From: Desulfarculus sp.
GTDB taxonomy: Bacteria; Desulfobacterota; Desulfarculia; Desulfarculales; Desulfarculaceae
Assembly (NCBI GenBank): GCA_003605055.1
Contig: QZKP01000040.1
Coordinates: 1-64,000 of the forward strand
Length of the DNA stretch: 64,000 bases
Direction of reading: 5' to 3'
Part shown: in pieces, positions 8,843-17,540 of the stretch
Layout: each line of letters starts with the position of its first letter
Position numbering within the stretch: the stretch's first letter is position 1
Translations under genes and position numbers: made by a program
Notes under the pieces: model-generated
What the model was told of the DNA's origin: nothing
Seen by the model: only the letters and a program-made list of their open reading frames with translations
The model's database searches: none

Positions 8843-9594
8843 GCCGCTACACCCCGGCCGAGATCATGGTGGCCGCCGCTGCCCGCCAGATAAAAGACGG
8901 CGAGGTGGTGTTCGTGGGCATGCGCCTGCCGCTGCTGGCCTTCAACCTGGCCACGGCCACCCACGCCCCCCACGCCCTGGGCGTGTTCGAAAACGGCGTG
9001 ATCCGCGACCGCCCGGCCACGGCCCCCATCATCACCATGGGCGATGCGCCCAACCAGTGCCAGGCCCTGAAGCTGTGCGACCTGGAGGGGGTGATGAGCC
9101 TGCTCGGCCGGGGCCGGGTGGACCTGGGCTTCATCGGCGGGGCCCAGGTGGACCAGTGGGGCCACGTGAACACCCACCGGGTGGAGATGCCCGGCGGCAG
9201 GTTCCTGCGCCTGCCCGGCTCCGGCGGCGGGGCGGATATCGCCTGCCTAGCCGGCCGCCTGTTGATCGTCATGAAGCACGAGCGGCGCCGCCTGGTGCCC
9301 CAGGTGGACTTCATCACCTCCCCGGGCTGGGGGCCGCGGCCCGGCTGGCGCCAGGAGCAAGGCCTCCTCCGGGGCGGCCCGGCCGCGCTGATCACCTCCC
9401 TGGGCGTATTCACCTTCCCCCAGGGCCGGGCCGTGCTCTCATCCCTGCACCCTGGCGTGAGCCTGGAGCAAGCGACCGCTGAAACCGGCTGGGAACTGCT
9501 CAGGGACCCCCATCTGCAAACCACCCCGGAACCAACACCCCAAGAGCTGGAGATCATTAGACGTTTTGATCCCCAGGGCTTCTGGACCCACTGA
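8839..9594 (+). CDS. CoA-transferase beta subunit (GctB-like)
   Basis: A 251-residue partner of the preceding subunit. It opens with RYTPAEIMVAAAARQIKDG and continues with VFVGMRLPLLAFNLA, both characteristic of the GctB family. Glu51 in VFENGVIRD is the likely nucleophile that forms the glutamyl-CoA thioester, by position relative to the family. The segment RVDLGFIGGAQVDQWGHVNT is also conserved, as is LPGSGGGADIA. The GTG start at 8839 overlaps the alpha-subunit stop (GTGA), so translation is coupled. Product class is secure; substrate is not. Confidence 0.87.
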   Translation: MSRYTPAEIMVAAAARQIKDGEVVFVGMRLPLLAFNLATATHAPHALGVFENGVIRDRPATAPIITMGDAPNQCQALKLCDLEGVMSLLGRGRVDLGFIGGAQVDQWGHVNTHRVEMPGGRFLRLPGSGGGADIACLAGRLLIVMKHERRRLVPQVDFITSPGWGPRPGWRQEQGLLRGGPAALITSLGVFTFPQGRAVLSSLHPGVSLEQATAETGWELLRDPHLQTTPEPTPQELEIIRRFDPQGFWTH

Positions 9595-9603
9595 TTTTTT
9601 TGG

Positions 9604-9632
9604 TTGACAAGCCCCCGCCGCTTCCTTATAGT
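9604..9632 (+). promoter_or_regulatory. Strong sigma70-type promoter
   Basis: A consensus -35 TTGACA (9604-9609), an exact 17-base spacer and a near-consensus -10 TATAGT (9627-9632). It drives the DUF2080 gene at 9743 and probably the GNAT gene behind it. It is among the best sigma70 matches in the window. Confidence 0.75.
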
Positions 9633-9635
9633 TAC

Positions 9636-9649
9636 AATGTAGCTACATT
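9636..9649. promoter_or_regulatory. Perfect 14-bp palindrome at the start site (putative operator)
   Basis: AATGTAGCTACATT is a perfect palindrome beginning four bases after the -10 box, so it covers the expected transcription start. A further half-site ATGTAGC recurs at 9659-9665. The position suits a repressor that blocks initiation. The AbrB-like protein encoded just downstream is an obvious candidate, by inference only. Confidence 0.6.
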
Positions 9650-9742
9650 TTAGTTATCATGTAGCAGGCCCCAGGGCGGAGTTCACGGCATGCCCTGGGG
9701 CGCCCCCCCAGGGCGTGGACAGGCCCGAACCAAGAGTGCCCT

Positions 9743-9943
9743 ATGAGCGAAGCCAGCAAGACCGCCCCCCTCTCCCCGGCCCCGCCCAACGAGGCGGCCG
9801 GCGAGACCCGCCGCAAGGCCAAGTTCGAGGTCTTCGGCGAGGAGATGATCGAAAAAGAGGTCAAGCAGAGCGGCAACTCGGGCCGGGTCTACCTGCCGCC
9901 GGAGTGGGTGGGCAAAAACGTCAAGATCATCCGCATTGATTAA
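9743..9943 (+). CDS. DUF2080-family AbrB-like small protein
   Basis: A 66-residue protein whose C-terminal half (VKQSGNSGRVYLPPEWVGKNVKIIRID) matches DUF2080, a family named transposon-encoded or transposase-associated in databases. The GNSGRVYLPPEW core resembles the swapped-hairpin AbrB/MazE fold, so it is probably a small DNA-binding protein; this is inference. The first 30 residues are Pro/Ala-rich and probably disordered. No transposase is nearby. It is transcribed from a strong promoter with a palindromic operator and is followed 13 bases later by a GNAT gene. Confidence 0.75.
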   Translation: MSEASKTAPLSPAPPNEAAGETRRKAKFEVFGEEMIEKEVKQSGNSGRVYLPPEWVGKNVKIIRID

Positions 9944-9956
9944 GGCGAGGGTCAGG

Positions 9957-10394
9957 ATGGGAGCCTTACAACTGCGTCCGCTGAGCAAAAAAGACCTGCC
10001 GGACGTGGAGCGCATCCAGGCCCACGTCACCCGCCAGCCGGTGCCCCAGCCCTGGATGGACATGGTGGCCGAGCATGTGGACCAGCAGCACCGCATAGGT
10101 CTGGTGGCCGAGCAAGACGGCGATGTGGTGGGCTTCATCCTGGGAGAGATCAAGATCGGCGGCTTCGGCACCGAGCTCTCCGGCTGGCTGGAGCTGGTGG
10201 GCGTGGACCCGGACCAGATGGGCGCCGGCGTGGGCGCGTCCCTGGCCGCCGAACTCTTCGCGGAGTTGGGCCGGCGGGGAGTCCAAGAGGTGTTGACCGC
10301 GGTGCGCTGGGACCGGGGCGACATGCTGGCCTTCTTCAAGAAGGTGGGCTTCGACCAGAGCCCCTTCATCAACCTGCACCGCCGCGGAGACTAA
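9957..10394 (+). CDS. GNAT family N-acetyltransferase
   Basis: A 145-residue single-domain GNAT acetyltransferase. The acetyl-CoA-binding motif A lies in GVDPDQMGAGVGASL, preceded by the LELVGV beta-4 strand, and the C-terminal segment FFKKVGFDQSPFINL is typical of the subfamily. The ATG at 9957 is chosen over a TTG at 9936, which would overlap the upstream gene. It forms a two-gene unit with the DUF2080 gene. A related GNAT lies at the other end of the low-GC island (18555-19007). The substrate is unknown; protein lysines or a small amine are both possible. Confidence 0.85.
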   Translation: MGALQLRPLSKKDLPDVERIQAHVTRQPVPQPWMDMVAEHVDQQHRIGLVAEQDGDVVGFILGEIKIGGFGTELSGWLELVGVDPDQMGAGVGASLAAELFAELGRRGVQEVLTAVRWDRGDMLAFFKKVGFDQSPFINLHRRGD

Positions 10395-10617
10395 CCAAAA
10401 ACCTGGGCCGCCCGCCGGGCGCGGGGCGCAGCTTGCGGGATTAGGGACGCGCCCTGGGCCCTGGCGCCGGGCGGCCTTGTGAGATTCATCCCGGATGCTT
10501 TGGCCATGACCGAGATGTTCGGCGGAAACGAAGCTCCCCCCAGCAAGCTGAGGGGCATCAAAGAGCGCAGAGCTTCAGTTGCCGCAAGTTTAATATATCA
10601 TACCCGCGAGGACAAAA
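10395..10617. other. Intergenic composition boundary upstream of the bam operon
   Basis: The left half is very GC-rich with imperfect inverted GGGCCG/CGGGCGGCC elements that could terminate the GNAT unit. From about 10560 the sequence turns AT-rich, as in the bam genes. GAGG lies six bases before the bamB ATG. No clear sigma70 or sigma54 promoter was identified. Confidence 0.4.
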
Positions 10618-12633
10618 ATGAGGTACGCCGAGACGGGGTATAACTTAGAAATTGATCTTTCCCGAGGAAACATTGAGAGGGTACAAACCGACCCAAGGGA
10701 CACTGAGCTTTATCTGGGGGGGCTAGGTACCAACGCGAAGATAATATGGGATAGGGTCCCCCCTGAAGTTGAACCGTTTTCTCCCGATAATCTGCTGATA
10801 TTCAGCGCCGGCCTTCTATGTGGCACACCCGCCACCGGCTGCAATCGCACCATTGTCACTACCATTTCGCCTCAGACTTTATTAATGGCATTTTCAATGA
10901 TGGGTGGGTTTTGGGCGCCGGAATTGAAGTATGCCGGTTACGACAAAGTGATCATTCGCGGCAAGTCCCCCAATCTGGTTTATTTGTGGATAAATAACGA
11001 CAAAGTAGAAATACGCGATGCCTCTCATTTGCAGGGTAAAGGCGCGGTTGAAACCGCGGAACTTATTCGACGGGAGTTGAAGGAGCCGAAAGCCCAGGTG
11101 GCGGCTATCGGTCTGGCCGGTGAAAACAGGGTCTATTTTGCTTCCATCGAGCAGGGCAGGTCCAGCGCCAGCCGAGGCGGAATAGGCGCCGTTATGGGAG
11201 ACAAAGGGTTAAAGGCGATAGCCGTTCGTGGAACAAAGGACCTCAATATTGCCCGGCCGGCTGAATTTATGGAGCTTTGCAACGAAGTACTGGCATATAT
11301 AAAATTTCGAAATGAAAACCCAATTCCGGGGGTAATGCCCATTTTAGCCGGGCTTGGGTCACCCCAAGAGATGAAAGTCCATGATGAAAAGTGGCACACA
11401 GAAAATTTCTCCTGGGGAAATTCCCGCCTCCGCAGAAAGGATTATTGGAACGAGGAAATCGCAAAACAGTGGTCCGACACCCTGGAAAATATGCGGACGC
11501 GGTTAATAAGTTGCTATAACTGTCCGATGAAATGCGGGGCGACAATTTCCCCCCCGGGACTCCCAACATACATGATGAAATGCTTCTCGAAACTTACTTA
11601 TACCATGGCGGCTATGTCAGACCTGGAATTTGGTTTGGGTATCGCTCAAAGTGCCACGGAATATGGGGTGGATGGATTCTCAGCCCCACAAGTTATGGCC
11701 TTCGCCGTGGAACTTTATGAAGCCGGCATTTTGACTGACGACGACATGCCTGGATTTCCGTCCGATAACGAGGAGAGATTTTACTGGTTGCTCGACAGAA
11801 TTGTTCGGCGGGAAGGGATAGGAGATGTTTTGGCCAATGGCACTTATTGGGCGGCCAAACAGATCGGTAAAGGCGCAGAAGCATATGCGCATAATAATAT
11901 CAAAAAGCATGAGCAACTGCCTCTCAAGCTATCCATGCTGAATCCCATTTATTTCCTTATGTATGCTACCGGCGAGAAGATAAACATCACCCAAATTGAA
12001 GGGCAGTTCCCCCAGGCGCCTTTTCCTAAGAAGGAACAGAGAGAAGAGTTTGTAAAGGATTGGTTCCAGGTTCCTGATGAAAAGTTTAAACAATATTTTT
12101 TGGGCTGGGATCCACGCGGGGAAAAATCAATGCCATATTACCCAACTGTTGAAATGAGTTGTGATATCGTTGACTGGCAAGAGAGGATGCACTACATTGA
12201 TGACGCCCTCGGCATGTGTGCCGGCTTGTCATCATTCCCCCTGAAGCCTCCGTATCATATACACAATTATCCGAAATTTATCTCCTCAGGGGCCGGGATC
12301 GATATGGATGAAGCCAAACTAACGCAAGCCGCCAAAAGATACCGGACCTTAGTTAGAGCCAATAATATAAGAAGAGGCATGAGGAGAAAAGATGAGAAGC
12401 CTCCAGAGAACCATTGGAAAAAAAGGTTTCCCGAGCTTGAAAAGGAGCTATTAGATACGTACTACAATTTTAAGGGGTGGAATAACCAGGGTATTCCCAC
12501 TAAAGAGTCTTTACATGAATTGGGTTTGGATTACGTATTTGAAGACTTCGTTAAGAGGGGAATCTTGACAGATAATGAAGATGCATCACCCAAATATACT
12601 TTGGCGGAAAAAGCGCAGGAGGTGCAGCCTTGA
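10618..12633 (+). CDS. bamB: Benzoyl-CoA reductase BamB-type tungstoenzyme subunit (AOR family)
   Basis: A 671-residue aldehyde:ferredoxin-oxidoreductase-family protein. The N-terminal domain runs from YNLEIDLSRG through SMMGGFWAPELKYAGYDK, typical for binding the tungsten bis-pyranopterin cofactor. The [4Fe-4S] ligands are Cys299, 302 and 306 (CYNCPMKC) plus a distal Cys534 (GMCAGLSS). Glu251, His255, His260 and Cys322 fall at the positions I recall for the active site of Geobacter BamB, which supports assignment to the class II benzoyl-CoA reductase rather than a generic AOR. In that enzyme this subunit reduces benzoyl-CoA to cyclohexa-1,5-diene-1-carboxyl-CoA. It is first in a five-gene operon. 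A paralogue acting on a related acyl-CoA cannot be excluded. Confidence 0.88.
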   Translation: MRYAETGYNLEIDLSRGNIERVQTDPRDTELYLGGLGTNAKIIWDRVPPEVEPFSPDNLLIFSAGLLCGTPATGCNRTIVTTISPQTLLMAFSMMGGFWAPELKYAGYDKVIIRGKSPNLVYLWINNDKVEIRDASHLQGKGAVETAELIRRELKEPKAQVAAIGLAGENRVYFASIEQGRSSASRGGIGAVMGDKGLKAIAVRGTKDLNIARPAEFMELCNEVLAYIKFRNENPIPGVMPILAGLGSPQEMKVHDEKWHTENFSWGNSRLRRKDYWNEEIAKQWSDTLENMRTRLISCYNCPMKCGATISPPGLPTYMMKCFSKLTYTMAAMSDLEFGLGIAQSATEYGVDGFSAPQVMAFAVELYEAGILTDDDMPGFPSDNEERFYWLLDRIVRREGIGDVLANGTYWAAKQIGKGAEAYAHNNIKKHEQLPLKLSMLNPIYFLMYATGEKINITQIEGQFPQAPFPKKEQREEFVKDWFQVPDEKFKQYFLGWDPRGEKSMPYYPTVEMSCDIVDWQERMHYIDDALGMCAGLSSFPLKPPYHIHNYPKFISSGAGIDMDEAKLTQAAKRYRTLVRANNIRRGMRRKDEKPPENHWKKRFPELEKELLDTYYNFKGWNNQGIPTKESLHELGLDYVFEDFVKRGILTDNEDASPKYTLAEKAQEVQP

Positions 12634-13208
12634 TGGGTGATAAAAAAAAGAAAATAGTTAAAACAATCAAAGTTGATGTTGATAAATGCAATGGCTGCCG
12701 GGCATGTGAGATGGCCTGCTCCGCATTTCACGCTGTACCGAAATATAGCAGCAATAATCCCGAGAGGTCTCGTATCCGGGTGATTCGTGAACCACTAAGA
12801 GACTTATATGTACCCGTATACGCTGGTGACTATACTCCCGCCGAATGCGCGGGCAGAGATAAGTACACGATTGACGGGAAGGAATACGACGAGTGCGCCT
12901 TCTGCAGGGCTTCCTGCCCCTCCAGAGGTCTTTTCAAAGAGCCCGATTCCGGTCTCCCTCTAAAATGCGACATGTGCGAAAGCGATCCGCCGTTAGCTGA
13001 GCCCTTATGTGTGCAGTGGTGTTTAGCTGATGCCCTGACTTACGAAGAAAGGGAAGAGGAAGTCGAAGAAGAAGAGAGCCTGGATGAGATGGAGATAGGG
13101 CTTGAATCACTGGCGAACAAATATGGATTAAATAAGATAATGGATACCGTCGCACGAATGTCAATGTCTAAGAAGGGCATGAGCGTTAAGGCGAAAGAAG
13201 AGGATTAA
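12633..13208 (+). CDS. bamC: BamC-type ferredoxin-like electron transfer subunit
   Basis: A 191-residue iron-sulfur protein of the HybA/DmsB type. The first cluster motif is at Cys19, 22, 25 and 29 (CNGCRACEMAC). Further cysteine groups follow in ECAFCRASCPSRG and LKCDMCESDPPLAEPLCVQWC, giving about three [4Fe-4S] sites. The C-terminus is a charged Glu-rich stretch (REEEVEEEESLDEME) followed by a basic tail. In the class II benzoyl-CoA reductase, BamC links the tungsten subunit to the Hdr-like module. The ATG overlaps the bamB stop (TGATG); AGGAGG lies ten bases upstream. Confidence 0.85.
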   Translation: MGDKKKKIVKTIKVDVDKCNGCRACEMACSAFHAVPKYSSNNPERSRIRVIREPLRDLYVPVYAGDYTPAECAGRDKYTIDGKEYDECAFCRASCPSRGLFKEPDSGLPLKCDMCESDPPLAEPLCVQWCLADALTYEEREEEVEEEESLDEMEIGLESLANKYGLNKIMDTVARMSMSKKGMSVKAKEED

Positions 13209-13216
13209 GAAATACA

Positions 13217-14368
13217 GTGGAAACTGTAGCCGACTTCAAAGAGATTATAGATCTCATAAAAGCGAACGGTGGAGAAGCTTTCAAACGCTGCTACCAGTGC
13301 GGATTATGCGATACGGTTTGTCCGTGGAATAGAGTTAGAACCTTTAGCATGCGCAAGATAGTCCGCCAGGCTACGTTCGGTTTGACTGATATAGAAAGTG
13401 AAGACATCTGGCGTTGTACTACCTGCGGAAGATGCCCTCAACAGTGCCCCAGGGACGTAAAACAAATAGAATCCGGGGTGTCCTTGCGCAGGATTGCCAC
13501 GGAATATGGGGTCTTTCCCACTTCTGTCCGTCCTATCCGCACCATAAGCGCAAGCCTCGTTGGCGAAGGCAACCCCTTAAGCGAGGAGCGGAAAAACAGG
13601 GCAAAGTGGGCAGAAGGCCTTTCTGTCAAAACGTTCAGCGAGGGGATGGAAATATTATATTTCCCTGGCTGCTACCTCAGCTATGACCCACGATTAAAAA
13701 AGGTAGCTAGAGCCACAGCCAATATCCTAACCTCGGCAGGGGTGGATTTCGGAATACTGGGCTCCAAGGAGAATTGCTGCGGCGAGAGCATCCGCAAGAC
13801 GGGCGATGAGGAATTATTCAAACGTTTAGCCAGAGAAAACATAAAAACTTTTATCGATAATGGAGTGAAGAAAATCCTTGTTTCTTCCCCTCATTGCTAT
13901 CATACCTTCAAAAACGAGTATACCGAATTTATGGTGAACTTCGAGGTGGTTCATATATCTCAATATTTATTCGATCTTATTAATGAGGGAAGGCTCGAGC
14001 TTAACAAGGAGTATGGGAAGAAAGTTACTTATCACGACCCATGTTACCTGGGTCGGCATAATGGCATATATGACGAGCCCCGCGAGGTCTTAAAGAAAAT
14101 ACCTGGTCTAGAGCTGAAGGAGATGCCTGACTCGCTGAAAGATAGCCTTTGTTGCGGAGGGGGCGGGGGCAGGATTTGGATGGAAACCCCGAAGGGTGAA
14201 AGATTCTCCGACCTCAGGGTAGAACAAGCTATCGGGGTCGGGGCTGAGGTGCTGGTTACTTCCTGCCCATATTGCATCACCAATCTTGAAGATAGCCGTT
14301 TAAATCTGGAGGATGGTGAAGTCATAGATATTAAGGACATCACAGAGATTATCCAGGAAGCTATTTAA
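13217..14368 (+). CDS. bamD: BamD-type HdrD-like subunit with CCG domains
   Basis: A 383-residue protein. The N-terminal part has two [4Fe-4S] motifs (Cys25/28/31/35 and Cys67/70/73/77). The C-terminal part carries two cysteine-rich CCG domains: ENCCGES near residue 190 paired with ILYFPGCY, and LCCGGGGGRIW near 312 paired with YHDPCYLGRHNG. This is the architecture of heterodisulfide reductase HdrD/HdrB, where the CCG cysteines hold noncubane clusters. In the Bam complex it belongs to the Hdr-like module proposed to bifurcate electrons. The start is a GTG at 13217, eight bases after bamC. Confidence 0.85.
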   Translation: METVADFKEIIDLIKANGGEAFKRCYQCGLCDTVCPWNRVRTFSMRKIVRQATFGLTDIESEDIWRCTTCGRCPQQCPRDVKQIESGVSLRRIATEYGVFPTSVRPIRTISASLVGEGNPLSEERKNRAKWAEGLSVKTFSEGMEILYFPGCYLSYDPRLKKVARATANILTSAGVDFGILGSKENCCGESIRKTGDEELFKRLARENIKTFIDNGVKKILVSSPHCYHTFKNEYTEFMVNFEVVHISQYLFDLINEGRLELNKEYGKKVTYHDPCYLGRHNGIYDEPREVLKKIPGLELKEMPDSLKDSLCCGGGGGRIWMETPKGERFSDLRVEQAIGVGAEVLVTSCPYCITNLEDSRLNLEDGEVIDIKDITEIIQEAI

Positions 14369-14401
14369 GCAACCGCAGGAACCTGATGAGGACCTAGATA
14401 A

Positions 14402-17400
14402 GTGGAAAAAGAAACTGCTGAGGGACAGCTTTTAAAAATTCCCGCAGACGGCAATTTTGGAGATGTTCTGGTTGTCGGGGGGGGGATCAGCGGTATTCAA
14501 GCCGCCCTTGATCTTGCCACTTCGGGCTTTAGGGTTTTTTTGGTTGATAAAGCGCCTACCATCGGCGGCAAGATGGCCCAGCTTGACAAGACCTTCCCCA
14601 CCAATGACTGCTCCATGTGCATTGAGTCTCCCAAGTTTATTGAATGTGCTAGGCACCCAAATATAGAGATTCTGACTTATACCGAAGTTGACAGCGTAGA
14701 AGGGAACGCAGGAGACTTCAAGGTAACTCTGATTAAAAAGCCCAGATACATTATTGAGGATAAGTGCACGGGTTGTACGGTCTGTGTAGAGTACTGTCCG
14801 GTCAAGGTCCCTGATCAATTTAATCAAAACTTATCGTCGAATAAAGCCGTCCACATATATTTTTCTCAAGCCGTTCCCCTGGTCACTTATATAGACGAAA
14901 ACTGCCTTTACCTTAAAGACAAGAAATGTTCTATTTGCGTAGGAGCTTGTAAGAATAAAGCCATAGACCTCCATCAAGAAGCGGAGAAGGTAGAAATAAA
15001 AGTAGGGGCAATTGTCCTGGCTCCGGGCTATGAGATATTTGATCCTAAGTTGAGGGGCGACTATGGCTACGGAACAATGGAGAACGTGGTAACTAGTCTC
15101 GATTTCGAACGGTTATTATGTGCCACCGGGCCCCACGAAGGTGAGATATTACGCCCTTCCGATAAGAAGCACCCACATAAAATAGCCTGGATTCACTGCG
15201 TCGGTTCCAGACAGGTTACCCCGGGCGGTAACAGCTATTGTTCCGCGGTATGCTGCTCGTATATCCAGAAGCAGGTGATCTTGGCAAAAGACCATGACGC
15301 CGAGATGCAGGCTGCGATATTCCATAACGATATCCGGTCCTATGGCAAAGATTTCGAACGATTCTACCAAAGGGCAGAGAAGCTTCCCGGGGTTAAATTT
15401 ATTAGAAGCTACGTATCAATCGGAAAAGAGATCCCGGAAACTAAAAACATCACGATAATATATGCTACCGACGAGGACGGAGTAAAAGAAGAAGAGTTCG
15501 ATCTGGTGGTATTAGGCGTTGGCTTGAACCCTCCTGCTGCTGTGAAGGGCCTGGCGGAAAAGTTCGGTATCGAGCTCAATTCTTACCAATTCTGTAAAAA
15601 CAATCCTGTTAATCCTATTGAGACCTCTCGCCCGGGAATTTTTGTAAGCGGCGCCTTCCAGGGTCCCATAGATATCCCCGAGTCGGTGGTAACCGCCAGC
15701 GGGGCTGAGGCCCTTTGTGGTCAACTCCTTGCTCGCCGGCGAGGGAAGCTGGCCAAGGAAAGGATATATCCACCGGAAAGGGATGTCTCCGAAGAAGAGA
15801 CCAGGGTGGGTGTCTTTGCGTGTCATTGCGGGGCCAACATCGGACGGGTAGTAAATATTCCTTCCCTAGTTGAATATGCCAAGACCTTAGACAATGTGGT
15901 TCACGCTGAAGAAGGCCTTTTTATATGCTCCACGGATGCTGCCGAGCAAATCGCAAACACCATCCGGGAAAAAGGGCTCAACCGCGTGGTTGTCGCCGCC
16001 TGCACCCCCAAAACCCATGAGCCGTTATTCCGGGACACGCTGCGGGAAGGGGGCATTAATCAATACTTCTTCGACATGGCCAATATCAGAGAACATTGCT
16101 CCTGGGTCCACTCCCGCGAAAAGGAAGACGCCACCCAAAAGGCGAAAGATATAGTCCGGATGTCGGTGGCCCGCTCCGCCCTTTTGCAGCCCTTACAAGA
16201 ATTTGATCTGCCCGTAAACAAGACGGCGTTGGTGGTCGGCGGAGGCGTGGCCGGCATGACCAGTGCCCTGAGCCTGGCCAACCAGGGATTTGAGGTTTAC
16301 CTGGTGGAAAAGGAGAAGGACCTGGGGGGGATGGCCCGCAGGCTTCACTACACGCTGGAAGGGCTGGATGTTCAAGCATATTTGCAAGATGTTATACGCA
16401 AGGTTTATCAGCATCAGTTGATTCACGTATTGACCGATGCCACCATCACAGAGGTTTCCGGTTATGTGGGGAATTTCATAACCAAGGTGCAGTCTGAAGG
16501 AAGGATCAAAGAGATACTCCACGGAGCAGCCATCCTGGCTACCGGGGCCGCAGAATATAAACCCACCGAATACCTTTATGGGCAAGATGATAGGGTGTTG
16601 ACCAACCTGGAGTTGGAAGAGCAAATCACCAAGAGAGAAGAAAGACTGATTAACTCCCAAAGCCTGGTGATGATCCAGTGTGTAGGCTGCAGACAAGAAG
16701 ACAGAAATTACTGCGCCCGGATTTGTTGCAGCCAGTCTGTAAAGAACGCATTGAAACTAAAAAAGATAAATCCCCAGATGGATGTCTATATCCTTTTTCG
16801 GGATATGCGAACCTATGGATTTAGAGAGGATTATTACCGAGAAGCGTCAAATAAAGATGTAAAATTCATCCGCTATGAGCCGCGAAATAAACCCCAAATG
16901 GAAGCTGTTGAGGAGGGTGGTCAGAGTATTTTAAAGGTCACCGTGACCGATCCTATTTTAGGTCAGGAGCTTGCCATAGCTGCCGATTCGATCGCTTTGG
17001 CTGCCGCCGTTATTCCCTCGGCAGGAAGCCAGGAAATATCCCGATTATTCAAGGTGGCTATGAGCCCAGACGGTTTCTTCCAGGAAGCCCATGTAAAATT
17101 GAGACCTGTTGACTTTGCCGCCGAAGGCATTTTCCTGTGTGGCACAGCCCACTATCCCAAGCACATGGCGGAGACGATCAGCCAAGCCTATGGAGCTGCC
17201 GGCCGGGCTGTAACTCTTCTCTCGCAGGATTCAGTCAGAGCTTCCGGCTCTGTCGCCGAGGTGAACGAGAGTGCGTGCATAGCGTGCGGGGCATGTACGG
17301 CGGCTTGCGCCTATGGCGCCATACAGTTTGAGGACACAAAGCAAGGCAAAAAGGCCGTGGTTAATCCTGCTCTCTGTAAAGGAGATGGCCTCTGTAACGC

Positions 17401-17500
17401 AGTGTGTCCGACAGGCGCTGTTTCCCTAAAGCACTACACCGATGAAGAAATTTTTCGCCAAATCGACGCGGCGGTTCCAGACGTTGCCGCAGCCCGCTAA
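14402..17500 (+). CDS. bamE: BamE-type HdrA-like flavoprotein (duplicated)
   Basis: A 1032-residue HdrA-like protein with two FAD-binding halves. The first Rossmann motif is VVGGGISGIQAAL (about residues 20-32), followed by the HdrA-type DKTFPTNDCSMC insertion and two cysteine motifs (CTGCTVCVEYCP, CSICVGACKN). The second motif is VVGGGVAGMTSAL (about 610-622). A C-terminal ferredoxin domain has CIACGACTAACAYGA and CKGDGLCNAVCP. HdrA is the site of flavin-based electron bifurcation in heterodisulfide reductases, and BamE is thought to play the same role, driving endergonic ring reduction without ATP. The start is a GTG at 14402. Confidence 0.87.
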   Translation: MEKETAEGQLLKIPADGNFGDVLVVGGGISGIQAALDLATSGFRVFLVDKAPTIGGKMAQLDKTFPTNDCSMCIESPKFIECARHPNIEILTYTEVDSVEGNAGDFKVTLIKKPRYIIEDKCTGCTVCVEYCPVKVPDQFNQNLSSNKAVHIYFSQAVPLVTYIDENCLYLKDKKCSICVGACKNKAIDLHQEAEKVEIKVGAIVLAPGYEIFDPKLRGDYGYGTMENVVTSLDFERLLCATGPHEGEILRPSDKKHPHKIAWIHCVGSRQVTPGGNSYCSAVCCSYIQKQVILAKDHDAEMQAAIFHNDIRSYGKDFERFYQRAEKLPGVKFIRSYVSIGKEIPETKNITIIYATDEDGVKEEEFDLVVLGVGLNPPAAVKGLAEKFGIELNSYQFCKNNPVNPIETSRPGIFVSGAFQGPIDIPESVVTASGAEALCGQLLARRRGKLAKERIYPPERDVSEEETRVGVFACHCGANIGRVVNIPSLVEYAKTLDNVVHAEEGLFICSTDAAEQIANTIREKGLNRVVVAACTPKTHEPLFRDTLREGGINQYFFDMANIREHCSWVHSREKEDATQKAKDIVRMSVARSALLQPLQEFDLPVNKTALVVGGGVAGMTSALSLANQGFEVYLVEKEKDLGGMARRLHYTLEGLDVQAYLQDVIRKVYQHQLIHVLTDATITEVSGYVGNFITKVQSEGRIKEILHGAAILATGAAEYKPTEYLYGQDDRVLTNLELEEQITKREERLINSQSLVMIQCVGCRQEDRNYCARICCSQSVKNALKLKKINPQMDVYILFRDMRTYGFREDYYREASNKDVKFIRYEPRNKPQMEAVEEGGQSILKVTVTDPILGQELAIAADSIALAAAVIPSAGSQEISRLFKVAMSPDGFFQEAHVKLRPVDFAAEGIFLCGTAHYPKHMAETISQAYGAAGRAVTLLSQDSVRASGSVAEVNESACIACGACTAACAYGAIQFEDTKQGKKAVVNPALCKGDGLCNAVCPTGAVSLKHYTDEEIFRQIDAAVPDVAAAR

Positions 17501-17540
17501 TGACCAAAGCACGGATTGCTGACTTAGGAGACAGAGACGA

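Noticed and set aside
9743-9943. Remnant of a transposon (DUF2080 is called transposase-associated)
   Set aside because: No transposase, terminal inverted repeats or target duplications are nearby, and the gene has its own intact promoter.
10395-10617. tRNA or att site at the left edge of the bam island
   Set aside because: No tRNA-like cloverleaf and no direct repeat shared with 19008-19150 could be seen.
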